Below are positions 38,566 through 48,665 of a stretch of 64,000 bases of DNA, piece by piece. The notes below the pieces were generated by a model that was not told the origin of the DNA, did not search any database, and worked only from the letters and a program-made list of their open reading frames with translations. The stretch is taken from assembly GCF_023824195.1 (NCBI RefSeq), contig NZ_CP085442.1, forward strand, positions 4,502,001 through 4,566,000, read 5' to 3'. The position numbers and the translations under genes are program-made. Positions within the stretch are counted from its first letter, which is position 1. Each line of letters begins with the position of its first letter. Source of the stretch: Priestia megaterium (lineage in GTDB: Bacteria; Bacillota; Bacilli; Bacillales; Bacillaceae_H).

Positions 38566-39208
<643 letters not shown>

Positions 39209-39217
39209 TTGTTATAA

Positions 39218-39526
39218 TTACGCGTTGATAGCGTCGATTACAACTTTTGTGTAAGGTTGACGGTGACCTTGCTTACGACGATAGTTTTTCTTTGCTTTGT
39301 ATTTAAATACAGTGATCTTTTTAGCGCGACCTTGTTTTTCAACTTTAGCCGTAACTGTTGCACCTTCTACGAAAGGAACACCAACTTTCACGCTGTCGCC
39401 ACCTACAAATAATACTTTGTCAAAAGTAACTGTTTCGCCTTGTTCACCAGCAAGTTTTTCAACGTAGATTGCTTGACCAGCCTCTACTTTAATTTGCTTA
39501 CCACCAGTTTCAATAATTGCGTACAT
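39218..39526 (-). CDS. rplU: 50S ribosomal protein L21
   Basis: A 102-residue ribosomal protein beginning [14 protein letters not shown] and ending with the RNA-binding [17 protein letters not shown]. The ATG at 39526 has AGAGGAGG eight bases upstream; the GTG three codons earlier overlaps it. It is preceded by an L21-type mRNA leader that probably allows autoregulation of the rplU-prp-rpmA operon. Confidence 0.98.
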   Translation of the reverse strand: MYAIIETGGKQIKVEAGQAIYVEKLAGEQGETVTFDKVLFVGGDSVKVGVPFVEGATVTAKVEKQGRAKKITVFKYKAKKNYRRKQGHRQPYTKVVIDAINA

Positions 39527-39627
39527 TCTCTGCACCTCCTCTAAAAACTAAGACTCGCCATCACAGGTGTTCAAGTGAACTTAAAACCTGTTCTGAGCGG
39601 TTGTAGCACGGGTGCTACAAACCAACA
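39527..39627 (-). promoter_or_regulatory. Ribosomal protein L21 leader
   Basis: The leader between the promoter and rplU contains a tight hairpin (GTAGCACCCGTGCTAC) and a second structure in which ACAGGT pairs with ACCTGT around GTTC-ACTT-GAAC. This matches the position and build of the known Bacillota L21 leader motif. It is presumed to bind L21 for feedback control. Confidence 0.75.
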
Positions 39628-39633
39628 TATTAA

Positions 39634-39663
39634 ATCTTACTACAAATCAAAGGTTAGTGTCAA
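39634..39663 (-). promoter_or_regulatory. Sigma-A promoter of rplU-prp-rpmA
   Basis: Minus strand: perfect TTGACA (39658-39663), 18 bases, TAAGAT (39634-39639); start near 39627. Confidence 0.65.
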
Positions 39664-39690
39664 TTGGAATTCATGTTTTCTTCTAAAATT

Positions 39691-41160
39691 TTATATAGAA
39701 GTAGAGACCCTTTTTTGGATCTGCTCATTCGACCCCAATTGACGCAAAACAAATGCGTTTGTATAATCATCGCTTGGCGTAAGATATACGGTTTTTTTTA
39801 CCATTTTCTCTAAAGCTTTGAGAAATCCTTGAGCCTTCATTTCATTTATAACATCACTTCGCGTCTCAATCCAAATAGCCTCTTCTTCCGCGCCGCGATG
39901 TTCCCAAATTACACGTTCAATTTGAAAAGCAGCCGTTTTGGAATCAATCATTTTACCGGTTCCTTCACATACTTCACAAGGCATAGTTAATGTTGATCCA
40001 ATACTATTGCGCACTTTCTTCCGCGTTAATTGCAATATGCCGAGCTCTGTAAAGCCAACTACATTCGTCCGCACTTCATCTTGTTCACATAGCTTTTTCA
40101 TGTACCTTTCTACTTCTGTCCGATCTTCTTTATGAGGCATATTTATAAAATCAATTAAGATCATGCCGCCTAAGTGACGTAATTGCATCTGTTTGGACAA
40201 TTCATACGCAGCTTCCATATTTGTTTGAAGCATTGTCTTTCGAATATTATCTTTTCCTGAAAACTTCCCCGTGTTCACGTCCACGACCGTCATCGCTTCC
40301 GTTTCGTCAATAACGATATAACCTCCGCTTTTGAGCCACACGATTCGCTTTAAAAGCTTCTCTATTTGCCGTTCCACATCATAAAAAGAGAAAATATTTT
40401 CATTTCCTTTATAGTACTCTATTGACGAGTTAGGGTAGGTAGTTCGAAGACGCTGATATAGGTCGAAGTCATCTACTACTATCCCATCAATTCCTTGTTG
40501 AAGTGCAGCTTGCACTCTTGTTTCAAGAAAATCTTGTCCTTTGCTGACTAGGGCAGGAGCTTTCATTCCCTGTGTCTGTCGTTCAAGGCACTCATATTTC
40601 TTCTGTAGCTCTTTTATTTTATGTTGGACCGCAGCTTCTGATTTTTCCTCAATCGCTGTTCGAAATAAAAAGCCTTCCATCCCATGTTTTAACCGCTCAC
40701 CAAGCTGTTTCCACTGTTGGCGTTTTGGCTCAGCTATTTTTTTGGATACAGCGACATAGTTTCCGTGCGGTAAATATACAAGCTCATCAGAAGAAAATTC
40801 AATGATACCCGTCAGCTTGGGCCCTTTTGTCCTAATACCTTCTTTTACAACTTGAACCAATACTTTTTCTCCTTCACGAATAAAAGCAGACATCGGCTGC
40901 TGATCTTTGTGAGGATTCTCTGACTGCTGATAGGATACAAGTTCATTTCGATGAATAAATCCGTTCATTGATAAACCGATATCGATAAAGGCTGCTTGCA
41001 TATGCGGCAGTACTTTTACTACTTTACCCCAATATATATCACCAATAATTTGATTCTCGCTTTGTTCTTCTAAATATATTTTTTCTAGTGCTTTATCGTT
41101 TATCACGGCTATACGTTTTGAAGAAGTAGCCGCGTTAATGATACATGCCTTCACATACAT
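39691..41160 (-). CDS. rng: Ribonuclease E/G family protein
   Basis: A 489-residue endoribonuclease of the RNase G type. An N-terminal S1 RNA-binding domain (about 36-125, GDIYWGKVVKVLPHMQAAFIDIGL) precedes the DNase I-like catalytic part with the two metal-binding Asp regions, TVVDVNTGKFSG and ILIDFINMP. The zinc-link pair CEVCEGTGK follows. It lacks the long C-terminal scaffold of E. coli RNase E. It lies between spoIVFB and the rplU operon and is absent from B. subtilis 168, so its role in RNA turnover or rRNA processing here deserves attention. Confidence 0.92.
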   Translation of the reverse strand: MYVKACIINAATSSKRIAVINDKALEKIYLEEQSENQIIGDIYWGKVVKVLPHMQAAFIDIGLSMNGFIHRNELVSYQQSENPHKDQQPMSAFIREGEKVLVQVVKEGIRTKGPKLTGIIEFSSDELVYLPHGNYVAVSKKIAEPKRQQWKQLGERLKHGMEGFLFRTAIEEKSEAAVQHKIKELQKKYECLERQTQGMKAPALVSKGQDFLETRVQAALQQGIDGIVVDDFDLYQRLRTTYPNSSIEYYKGNENIFSFYDVERQIEKLLKRIVWLKSGGYIVIDETEAMTVVDVNTGKFSGKDNIRKTMLQTNMEAAYELSKQMQLRHLGGMILIDFINMPHKEDRTEVERYMKKLCEQDEVRTNVVGFTELGILQLTRKKVRNSIGSTLTMPCEVCEGTGKMIDSKTAAFQIERVIWEHRGAEEEAIWIETRSDVINEMKAQGFLKALEKMVKKTVYLTPSDDYTNAFVLRQLGSNEQIQKRVSTSI

Positions 41161-41187
41161 TGCCTCACTTTAATCTAAATTCATAGG

Positions 41188-41219
41188 AAAAAGTTCGGTC
41201 AGTGCAACCGAACTTTTTT
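41188..41219 (-). terminator. Terminator of spoIVFA-spoIVFB
   Basis: AAAAGTTCGGT and its complement around a 7-base loop with T-runs on both strands; 25 bases after the spoIVFB stop. Confidence 0.85.
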
Positions 41220-41243
41220 CACTCTGTTCTATGTTACTAGAAA

Positions 41244-42110
41244 TCAGTAAACTGTTACAAGTTCATCTAGTGGGCTATTTGTTCTTTTTTCTACAAAGTA
41301 AGCGTGTAAAAGTTCATTTTCATCAATTTGTACATGTTCGCCTGTTTGAGATGTAGCAATAATCATATGCTTACAACCTCTTTGGAATTTTTGCAGGACT
41401 TGATGGAGTGTCTCACTGGTTGATACACTTAGCGTTTTTAAAGCTCCAATTGGATGCTCTTTTCCATGATATCTCTCCAACAAAAAGCGCATGTAGACAA
41501 ATTGCCTGCTCTTCCATTCCAAATATCCGGATATGATTAAAAATGAAATAACAATCCATAAGTGCAGCTGAAAAGGATGCATAATGACGGCGTAGATAAT
41601 ACCGATTGCTAAAAAAAACGTTGATAACCGGAGCGCAAGCTTATGCGCTTCTAAAAATGGTAAAGAACGACTGCAAATTAAAAAAAGCAGCTTCCCTCCG
41701 TCCAATGGCCAAATGGGCAAAAGGTTAAACAGTAAAATCACCGTGCATTGAAACATAAATTGCTCATACGTTTCCAAAGACAACACATTTATTTTCATTA
41801 ATAAGAAAGCAGCTCCAAACATCCAAAGATGCTGAAGAGGTCCACTTATTGTCACGATAAACTCTTCTCGAAATGGACGATTACCATGTTCGTCTACTTC
41901 TGCTACTCCCCCAAAAGGTAAGAGCATAATTCTGCGAATCCGCCAAGAAAAACACTGAGCCGCTACGGCGTGGCCCAGTTCATGAATAATTACAATAATA
42001 AATAACAAAAAAAGCTGCTTTACCGTAGCCGTTAAGATACCAATTACGAAAATCCCCCAAAACAATGGATGAATGTGAATTTTCATCAATAACGAAAAAG
42101 CACTATTCAA
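41244..42110 (-). CDS. spoIVFB: Pro-sigma-K processing protease SpoIVFB
   Basis: Intramembrane site-2-type metalloprotease that cleaves pro-sigma-K in the mother cell. It has 288 residues. The zinc motif HELGH is at residues 43-47 and the third ligand is in LLPIWPLDGGK. Six hydrophobic segments precede a C-terminal CBS-like domain (about 215-288, FQRGCKHMIIA, QIDENELLHAYF). The TTG start overlaps spoIVFA by 8 bases, consistent with coupled synthesis of the protease and its inhibitor. Confidence 0.95.
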   Translation of the reverse strand: MNSAFSLLMKIHIHPLFWGIFVIGILTATVKQLFLLFIIVIIHELGHAVAAQCFSWRIRRIMLLPFGGVAEVDEHGNRPFREEFIVTISGPLQHLWMFGAAFLLMKINVLSLETYEQFMFQCTVILLFNLLPIWPLDGGKLLFLICSRSLPFLEAHKLALRLSTFFLAIGIIYAVIMHPFQLHLWIVISFLIISGYLEWKSRQFVYMRFLLERYHGKEHPIGALKTLSVSTSETLHQVLQKFQRGCKHMIIATSQTGEHVQIDENELLHAYFVEKRTNSPLDELVTVY

Positions 42111-42885
42111 ATTGAATCACCTGACTAGGATCCACAAACTTATCGCCTTTTTTAATAGCAAAATAGAACGTTCCAGCATCGCCTTTTTTACTGTTTTCCA
42201 CAATTCCTACTTCTTTGCCTTTATTCACAAAATCATACATACTAACATTGATTTTTTTGAGCTGTCCATACCAAGTTTCGGTTCCATCGGCATGTTGAAT
42301 AATAACGGTATTCCCAGTATCATCACGTTTTCCTACATACCTTACAATACCTTCACTCATTGCTTCTACAACAGAATCTACTCCTGTTTGAACCGTCACG
42401 CCTTGCTTACTTTGAGCAAATGTTTCCGTTACTTTCCCTGAAGCTGGAGTAGCATATTCTCCGCTTACACTTTGCTCCGTTTTGCTAGACTCTTTATTCG
42501 GCAGTAGTGTTAACGGCTTCCCAAACTTATCTTCATACCAGGAGGAAACAGCTGCAAACTGAAATTCTTTATCCATTGTTTGTTGAACCACCACTCTGGC
42601 CTGTTCAAAAGTAGGAGAAGCGTTCTTGAACATAATCCCTACAATTAACACTAAGCAGGCTGAAGCTAAAATTTTAAATAAAAAGCGCTCTTTTCGAAAT
42701 AACGGATGATATTCCTTTGCTGATGGTGTGTATTCAACCGTAGAATAATCCATCGATCCATATTTTTCTTCTTCACTCATTAAGGACGTATGAAGAGGTT
42801 CTTGAGGAAGACGCTTCGTTGTATTTAATTGTTTTCGCTTACGCTCAGCAATTCGTTTACGGATTTCATCAGCACGTCGATTCAT
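42103..42885 (-). CDS. spoIVFA: SpoIVFB inhibitor/anchor SpoIVFA
   Basis: Mother-cell membrane protein that holds SpoIVFB inactive until cleaved by SpoIVB. The 260-residue protein has a charged cytoplasmic N-terminus, one membrane segment at about 68-87 and a C-terminal LytM/M23-like domain (GIVRYVGKRDDTGNTVIIQH). The classical M23 HxH motif is replaced there, so it is not expected to be a peptidase. It overlaps spoIVFB. Confidence 0.92.
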   Translation of the reverse strand: MNRRADEIRKRIAERKRKQLNTTKRLPQEPLHTSLMSEEEKYGSMDYSTVEYTPSAKEYHPLFRKERFLFKILASACLVLIVGIMFKNASPTFEQARVVVQQTMDKEFQFAAVSSWYEDKFGKPLTLLPNKESSKTEQSVSGEYATPASGKVTETFAQSKQGVTVQTGVDSVVEAMSEGIVRYVGKRDDTGNTVIIQHADGTETWYGQLKKINVSMYDFVNKGKEVGIVENSKKGDAGTFYFAIKKGDKFVDPSQVIQFE

Positions 42886-42978
42886 GATTCATCATTCTCC
42901 TTGTTCTTATCGTATAATCAACTATATGACTTGTCCGTGGAGCTTATGACAGCTTGACTCTACAAAATCACACAAATA

Positions 42979-43007
42979 AAAAAAGCTTCCTCTATCGGAA
43001 GCTTTTT
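42979..43007 (-). terminator. Terminator of minC-minD
   Basis: AAAAAGCTTCC and its complement with a short loop and T-runs; the stem reaches the minD stop codon. Confidence 0.85.
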
Positions 43008-43806
43008 AAGAACGAACACCAAAGAATCGTTTAATACGTGCAAACATTCCCTTATCTTCTTCATCTAACGATTGAAGAGGAACCGTTTCACCTAGAATAC
43101 GTCTTGCAATATTACGATATGCAATTGATGCTTTGCTTGATGGGTCCATGACAATTGGTTCACCATTGTTAGAAGCACGAATAACATTTTCATCGTCAGC
43201 AACGATTCCAATTAAATCAACAGCCAGAAGCTGAGAAATTTCTTCCACGTCCAGCATGTCTCCATTTTTCATCATATGACTACGGATTCGGTTAATAACC
43301 AGTTTTGGAGACTCGATATCCTCTTGCTCCAATAATCCAATAATACGGTCAGCATCACGAACAGCTGAAACTTCCGGTGTTGTCACAACGAGTGCCTTAT
43401 CAGCGCCAGCTACGGCATTCTTATAGCCTTGTTCAATACCAGCTGGGCAATCAATAACCACATAGTCATAGTCTTGCTTTAACTGAAGAACTAACTCTCG
43501 CATTTGTTCTGGTTGAACAGCTGTTTTGTCACTCGTTTGAGCAGCAGGAAGTAAGTACAAACATTCAAAACGCTTGTCCTTAATCAAGGCTTTTTGCGGT
43601 TGGCATCGACCTTCTACCACGTCTACAAGATCATAAATAATACGATTTTCAAGCCCCATTACAACATCCAAGTTGCGTAAGCCGATATCAGTGTCTACTA
43701 GACACACGCGCTTTCCAGCTAATGCTAGAGCAGTACCTAAATTGGCTGATGTCGTTGTTTTTCCAACTCCACCTTTACCAGACGTAACAACAATAGCCTC
43801 TCCCAC
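43006..43806 (-). CDS. minD: Septum site-determining ATPase MinD
   Basis: Membrane-associated ATPase that recruits MinC to block division at the poles. The deviant Walker A is SGKGGVGKTTTSANLG and the C-terminal amphipathic membrane helix is MFARIKRFFG. I choose the GTG at 43804-43806 (266 residues, MGEAIVVTSGKGG): it has AAGGAG at the right spacing and matches the B. subtilis start. A TTG two codons earlier is too close to that site. Confidence 0.97.
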   Translation of the reverse strand: MGEAIVVTSGKGGVGKTTTSANLGTALALAGKRVCLVDTDIGLRNLDVVMGLENRIIYDLVDVVEGRCQPQKALIKDKRFECLYLLPAAQTSDKTAVQPEQMRELVLQLKQDYDYVVIDCPAGIEQGYKNAVAGADKALVVTTPEVSAVRDADRIIGLLEQEDIESPKLVINRIRSHMMKNGDMLDVEEISQLLAVDLIGIVADDENVIRASNNGEPIVMDPSSKASIAYRNIARRILGETVPLQSLDEEDKGMFARIKRFFGVRS

Positions 43807-43808
43807 TG

Positions 43809-44501
43809 TCAAATTCTCCTTTCTACCCTGGTCAAATTCGGTCTTAGATGCGGTAAAGTTTGCACGCGATCTATCACCATTTGATCATTATCATCTAAGT
43901 ATGCACATTCCATTATATTCTCTTCCTTCTCACTGCGCTTTTCTTCTGATCGGGTAATGATATCAGCAATGCGCAGCTGTGAAGGTTTCATTAACGATGC
44001 AGCAATAACGGCGTTTTTATTGCCGCGATATCCTGCATGAGCAATCCCTTTTAAAGCACCTAATACAAATAAATTTCCTCCAGCTACAACGGTTCCTCCG
44101 GGATTTACGTCTCCGACTAGAAGCAAATCGCCTTCTACATGGAGAACCTGTCCTGAACGAACTACCTTTGTAACAGATACTAATTCACTTTCTTCTCTTA
44201 CTCGGACTGCATCTTGCTTTAAAATAACGTTACTATCAATTTGTTTAACTACTAAATACTGATTTTCTTCTATGAGCGCCTTCAATTCGGTTTCCTGCTC
44301 TGTAGTTAAATAACGATTTCCGATTTTGACATACACTGTGACGATTTGATCGGCATCGCCATGCTTATTTGTCAAAAGCTTCGTCTTAAGTTCCGTCAAA
44401 AGCTCTGCAAATGAACATGTATCATTGAGATGCAACGTTAATCCATCTTTTGTTCCTTTAATTGTCACATTTTGTTGCTTTTGTTTATTCAAGACGCTCA
44501 C
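43809..44501 (-). CDS. minC: Septum site-determining protein MinC
   Basis: Inhibitor of FtsZ assembly acting with MinD. The 230-residue protein has an N-terminal FtsZ-inhibiting domain (VTIKGTKDGLTLHL) and a C-terminal beta-helix dimerisation domain (VLHVEGDLLLVGDVNPGGTVVAGGNLFVLGALKGIAHAG). It is upstream of minD, nearly contiguous, and follows the mre genes as in B. subtilis. Confidence 0.96.
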   Translation of the reverse strand: MSVLNKQKQQNVTIKGTKDGLTLHLNDTCSFAELLTELKTKLLTNKHGDADQIVTVYVKIGNRYLTTEQETELKALIEENQYLVVKQIDSNVILKQDAVRVREESELVSVTKVVRSGQVLHVEGDLLLVGDVNPGGTVVAGGNLFVLGALKGIAHAGYRGNKNAVIAASLMKPSQLRIADIITRSEEKRSEKEENIMECAYLDDNDQMVIDRVQTLPHLRPNLTRVERRI

Positions 44502-44608
44502 CTCAACGAATATATAATTTCGACAGAGACTTACTCAATTCCTTTTTTTCGTTTCTTCAATCAGCATTTTTATCCTATCATGAACGAGAAGCGTAATATA
44601 TTTTCGGA

Positions 44609-45127
44609 TCAGCGTTCATCGATAAATTTAGCGAAATATTGAAAACATCTTTGAAGCGGAAATGCAAAAATGAGTGCAAATATGGCATTTAAAATGATGG
44701 TTGCGTAAAATCGCTCTTGCAAGAAGCGACCAATGGTCATATCGGATATATTAATAATGCTATTAATTCCATATACATAAAACTCAATAATGGCTACAGC
44801 TAATAGCGACATGCAGATTACGATAAGCGTATTTTGCTGAAAAATCTTCATTAGTTTTGATACGATATAGCATACGGCCGGCAATCCAAGCGCGTATACT
44901 CCCAAGACATCCGTAAAGGCAATATCGTACATGAATCCAAGGATTACCCCATATAGCATCGCTTGCTTTGGGTGATAGTACACTGACATAAAAGCCAGTA
45001 CCACTACAACAAAGTGAGGCGATAGAATCCAGTCTCGCCATGGTGATGCCATGGCGACAAAATTAACAAAGATACTTTCAAACATAAAAACGACAAGCAC
45101 GAGAATAGGAAGGACAAACCGCTTCAT
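44609..45127 (-). CDS. mreD: Rod shape-determining protein MreD
   Basis: A 172-residue polytopic membrane protein (five hydrophobic segments) of the elongasome that links MreB and MreC to peptidoglycan synthesis. Typical stretches are LSPHFVVVVLAFMSVYY and GVILGFMYDIAFTDVLGVYAL. Its ATG shares one base with the mreC stop. Confidence 0.94.
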   Translation of the reverse strand: MKRFVLPILVLVVFMFESIFVNFVAMASPWRDWILSPHFVVVVLAFMSVYYHPKQAMLYGVILGFMYDIAFTDVLGVYALGLPAVCYIVSKLMKIFQQNTLIVICMSLLAVAIIEFYVYGINSIINISDMTIGRFLQERFYATIILNAIFALIFAFPLQRCFQYFAKFIDER

Positions 45128-46008
45128 CAGTTAGCCTCCTCCGCCCCTAAATCGTCTTCAGCAGCGGGCGCACTTCTTTTAGCTACAACTACGTTATCTA
45201 AGTCATACAAGTCAGCAGCAGGTTTGATATAAGCTTTTTTCGTTAATCCATATTCATCAGGCTCAATTTTTGTGATAACGCCAATTGGAAGATTGCTAGG
45301 GAAAATGCCGTCTTCTTGTCCTAGACCGGACGTTACTACTTTTTGCTTTTCTTTAATATCAGCATCAAATGGAATACGACGCATAACAAGCGCCTGTTCT
45401 TTATCATCATAGCCTTCAATTAAACCAAACACTTCTTTTTTAGCCTGAATTTTAGCAGATACACGGTTTGTACGATCTGATGAACTAATTAACTGCACAG
45501 TAGATGTGAACTTAGATGCATGCTTCACTTTACCAATCAGCCCTTCAGGAGTCATAACAGCCATATTTTCCTGCACATTATGAACCGTCCCTTTATCAAT
45601 GGCAATTACCTCATGCCAACGGTCTGGATTACGAGCAATAACTGTTGCTTCGATTGGGTTGTATTGACTTAAATCCGTTTTTTTGTCGAGCTGTGCTCTT
45701 AATTTTTTATTTTCTTGCTGCAAAGCGTTGGCTTTCGTTTCTAATTGCATGCGTTCGTCTAAACGAGCTTTTAATACCTCGTTTTCTTCGTATGTACGCT
45801 TTAAGTCACCTACATTCTGAAAGAAACCCGCTACAAATTGTGCGGGTTCATTAAAGGTAGCCTGAACAAGACCAACCGTATCTTTGACAAACTGTTCAGG
45901 CCACGTTACATTTTTACGACCATTTAACGAAAAACCAATCAATGCCACTAATACAATAATACTGACTAATAAAATAACTAAACGTTTATTTAAGAAAAAT
46001 TGTGGCAC
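45127..46008 (-). CDS. mreC: Rod shape-determining protein MreC
   Basis: Membrane-anchored extracytoplasmic scaffold of the elongasome; 293 residues. One N-terminal membrane segment (about 9-27), a coiled coil (about 70-112) and the double beta-barrel MreC domain (VIARNPDRWHEVIAIDKGTVH, GLIGKVKHASKFTSTVQLI). A short acidic tail follows. It lies 20 bases after mreB. Confidence 0.96.
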   Translation of the reverse strand: MPQFFLNKRLVILLVSIIVLVALIGFSLNGRKNVTWPEQFVKDTVGLVQATFNEPAQFVAGFFQNVGDLKRTYEENEVLKARLDERMQLETKANALQQENKKLRAQLDKKTDLSQYNPIEATVIARNPDRWHEVIAIDKGTVHNVQENMAVMTPEGLIGKVKHASKFTSTVQLISSSDRTNRVSAKIQAKKEVFGLIEGYDDKEQALVMRRIPFDADIKEKQKVVTSGLGQEDGIFPSNLPIGVITKIEPDEYGLTKKAYIKPAADLYDLDNVVVAKRSAPAAEDDLGAEEAN

Positions 46009-46027
46009 GATCTACACCTCTTAATAT

Positions 46028-47053
46028 TTAGCGATATGAATCGCTTGTACGATTTTTAAATAAATCAATGTGTTCTAACGCTTTACCAGTTCCAATTGCA
46101 ACACAGTCAAGCGGATCTTCTGCGATGACAACCGGCATATTTGTTTCTTCACTAATAACTTTATCTAAATTACGTAGCAATGCGCCACCGCCTGTTAATA
46201 CAATACCGCGATCCATAATATCTGCCGCAAGTTCAGGTGGTGTTTTTTCTAATGTGCTTTTTACTGAATCGACAATAGAAGCCACTGTATCTTTTAGCGC
46301 CTCTGCAATTTCTTCTGCTGAAATTTCGATTGTTTTCGGTAGACCTGTTAGTAAGTCACGTCCGCGAATTTCCATGTTTTCAATACCTTCTGGAATTCCG
46401 GCAGAACCGACTTCTACTTTTAATGCTTCTGACGTACGCTCACCGATCATTAAATTGTAATTCTTGCGAATATATTGAATAATCGCTTCATCCATCTCGT
46501 CACCAGCGATACGGATTGACTGACATGTTACGATTCCTCCTAAAGAAATAATCGCAACTTCTGTTGTTCCTCCGCCAATATCTACTACCATACTTCCCGT
46601 TGGCTCCCAAACCGGTAGATTGGCGCCGATTGCTGCAGCAAACGGTTCTTCAATTGTATACGCATCACGCGCGCCAGCCTGACGAGTCGCATCAATAACG
46701 GCACGTTTCTCAACAGCTGTAATGCCAGAAGGTACACAAACCATTACATACGGCTTACCCGCAAACAAACTTTTTGTTTTTTGAGCTTGATTGATGTAAT
46801 ATTTCATCATCGTCGCAGTTGTTTCGTAATCTGCAATAACTCCATCTTTCATTGGACGAAGGGCTACTACGTTCCCAGGTGTACGACCAATCATATTTTT
46901 TGCATCGTTACCTACCGCAACGATTTGTTTTGTATCAGTTTGCAAAGCCACAACAGACGGCTCACGCACAACAATTCCTTTTCCTTTTACATAAACGAGC
47001 GTATTTGCAGTACCCAAATCTATTCCAAGGTCTCTAGTACCGATTCCAAACAT
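46028..47053 (-). CDS. mreB: Actin-like cell-shape protein MreB
   Basis: Bacterial actin directing cylindrical wall growth beneath the membrane. The phosphate-1 motif is [27 protein letters not shown] and [13 protein letters not shown] are also diagnostic. It has 341 residues from the ATG at 47053 ([10 protein letters not shown]), with AAAGGAAG upstream; the open frame extends eight codons more without a ribosome site. First gene of mreBCD-minCD. Confidence 0.98.
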   Translation of the reverse strand: MFGIGTRDLGIDLGTANTLVYVKGKGIVVREPSVVALQTDTKQIVAVGNDAKNMIGRTPGNVVALRPMKDGVIADYETTATMMKYYINQAQKTKSLFAGKPYVMVCVPSGITAVEKRAVIDATRQAGARDAYTIEEPFAAAIGANLPVWEPTGSMVVDIGGGTTEVAIISLGGIVTCQSIRIAGDEMDEAIIQYIRKNYNLMIGERTSEALKVEVGSAGIPEGIENMEIRGRDLLTGLPKTIEISAEEIAEALKDTVASIVDSVKSTLEKTPPELAADIMDRGIVLTGGGALLRNLDKVISEETNMPVVIAEDPLDCVAIGTGKALEHIDLFKNRTSDSYR

Positions 47054-47157
47054 GTGTCTCTTCCTTTCTCTTACCAAAATGCAAAGGTAAAAATTCCATA
47101 ATTCAATTTCTTCATTTCATAAGTAACATTTTTTATTTTCTATACTTTTTTCATAGA

Positions 47158-47163
47158 TGTCAA
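47158..47163 (-). promoter_or_regulatory. Candidate -35 (TTGACA) of the mreB operon
   Basis: A perfect TTGACA lies 105 bases upstream of mreB, with TAGAAA or GAAAAT at 15-17 bases as imperfect -10 candidates. A separate TATAAT at 47251-47256 could belong to a second promoter. The 229-base gap between radC and mreB shows no gene. Confidence 0.4.
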
Positions 47164-47282
47164 CGCCAAATATTGTATGATAAAAAGTCATACTTTGTCT
47201 ATTAATAACGAATGATTGTAAAGAACTTGTCATTTAAAATCATGACTACTATTATAACCCAAGGATTTTAAAAAGCATAGCC

Positions 47283-47978
47283 TTACATGTATCCTTTTTC
47301 TTTTAAACTAATATATTTTCGATCTCCGATAATTAAATGATCTAACAATTCAATTCCTATGATAAATCCGCACTCTTTTAAGCGCTTCGTTACCTCTATA
47401 TCTTCTCTGCTGGGGGTAGGGTCGCCAGAGGGATGATTATGAATACAAATAAGGGATGCAGCTGAACGACGAAAGGCTTCTTTAAATACTTCTCTTGGAT
47501 GGACAATAGATGAATTGAGGCTTCCGATAAAAATGGTTTGCTTGTGGAGAACTTGATTTTTCGTGTTGAGGTATAAACAGACGAAATGCTCTTGAGACAG
47601 CACGCGCATTTCTTCCATCACATAATTAGCTCCGTCTTCAGGGCCATGAATGGTATATCGCTGACTAGATTTCCGGTGTACAATCCTCTTACCTATTTCA
47701 ATAGCCGCTATAATTTGAATTGCTTTTGCAGGTCCGATACCTTTAATATTCATCATTTCATTAAGCGATGCATGCTGCAAAAGTTGAAGACCTTCAAAAT
47801 GCGTTAATATGCGATTGGACAGCTGAAGAACAGATTCATCTTTGGTTCCAGTGCGCAGCAAAATAGCAATAAGCTCGTGGTTAGAAAGACTAGAAGCACC
47901 CATTGACACAAGGCGCTCTCGAGGTCTTTCATCTTGAGGAAAATCTTTAATTAACAATGATTGATCCAATTTCGTCAC
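47283..47978 (-). CDS. radC: RadC family JAMM-domain protein
   Basis: A 231-residue protein with helix-hairpin-helix DNA-binding motifs in the N-terminal half (MNIKGIGPAKAIQIIAAIEIG) and a JAMM metal-binding domain (HPREVFKEAFRR, ICIHNHPSGDPTPSREDIEVT). Despite the name, a direct role in radiation repair is not established. The adjacent order maf-radC-mreB is the Bacillus arrangement. Confidence 0.94.
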   Translation of the reverse strand: MTKLDQSLLIKDFPQDERPRERLVSMGASSLSNHELIAILLRTGTKDESVLQLSNRILTHFEGLQLLQHASLNEMMNIKGIGPAKAIQIIAAIEIGKRIVHRKSSQRYTIHGPEDGANYVMEEMRVLSQEHFVCLYLNTKNQVLHKQTIFIGSLNSSIVHPREVFKEAFRRSAASLICIHNHPSGDPTPSREDIEVTKRLKECGFIIGIELLDHLIIGDRKYISLKEKGYM

Positions 47979-47984
47979 TCCTTT

Positions 47985-48554
47985 TTAGTAGACGAAACCG
48001 TATTGTTTTAGCTCACGTATTGTTCGGGAGAGCGGCAAGCCCACCACGGAGAAATAGTCTCCTTCAATTTTTTTAACTAGCGCAGCACCGAGACCTTGAA
48101 TTCCATAAGAACCAGCCTTATCCATAGGCTCTCCTGACTCTACGTACTGTACGATTTCATCTTGTTCAATCGGCCAAAACTCTACATCTGTTTGTTCATA
48201 AAACGTATGAACTTTTGCATTTGATACGAACGCTACTCCAGTTAATACCTGATGTTTTTGACCTGACAGCATCGTAAGTGTTTCAATCGCTTCTTGTTTC
48301 GTTTTTGGCTTTCCTAAAATACGATTGCCATATACGACAACTGTATCGGCACCTAGGACCATATCCTCTTTATGATGCGAAGCGACGTCCACTGCTTTTT
48401 GCCTAGCTAAATCCATTACTACCTCGGACGGAGTGTATGATGGATTGATGATTTCTTCAATTGTACTAACGTGAACGGTAAAGGGAATGTGAAGCTGCTG
48501 AAGTAATTCTTTTCGACGAGGAGAGCCTGAGGCTAAAATTAATGTTTGTTTCAT
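47985..48554 (-). CDS. maf: Maf-type nucleoside triphosphate pyrophosphatase
   Basis: House-cleaning pyrophosphatase acting on dTTP/UTP and modified nucleotides; Maf is also tied to septum control in B. subtilis. It has 189 residues, starting MKQTLILASGSPRRKELL, with the catalytic Asp in MVLGADTVVVYG and GSYGIQGLGAALV. The ATG at 48554 has AAAGGTGAG upstream; the open frame extends 13 codons further without support. Confidence 0.95.
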   Translation of the reverse strand: MKQTLILASGSPRRKELLQQLHIPFTVHVSTIEEIINPSYTPSEVVMDLARQKAVDVASHHKEDMVLGADTVVVYGNRILGKPKTKQEAIETLTMLSGQKHQVLTGVAFVSNAKVHTFYEQTDVEFWPIEQDEIVQYVESGEPMDKAGSYGIQGLGAALVKKIEGDYFSVVGLPLSRTIRELKQYGFVY

Positions 48555-48630
48555 ACATCTCACCTTTGCATTTTGATTTAAAAAGAAGGACATACCGTTA
48601 TTTTAGCAATTTCATCTCCAAATGACAATA

Positions 48631-48665
48631 AACAAGTGAGGCAGCATTACACTACCTCACTTGTT
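48631..48665 (-). terminator. Terminator of spoIIB
   Basis: AACAAGTGAGG and its complement around a 13-base loop; the T-run after it is interrupted, so termination may be partial. The spoIIB stop overlaps the stem edge. Confidence 0.6.

Noticed and set aside
46068-46460. Plus-strand open frame of 130 codons opposite mreB
   Set aside because: mreB is unmistakable; the opposite frame is a by-product of its codon use.
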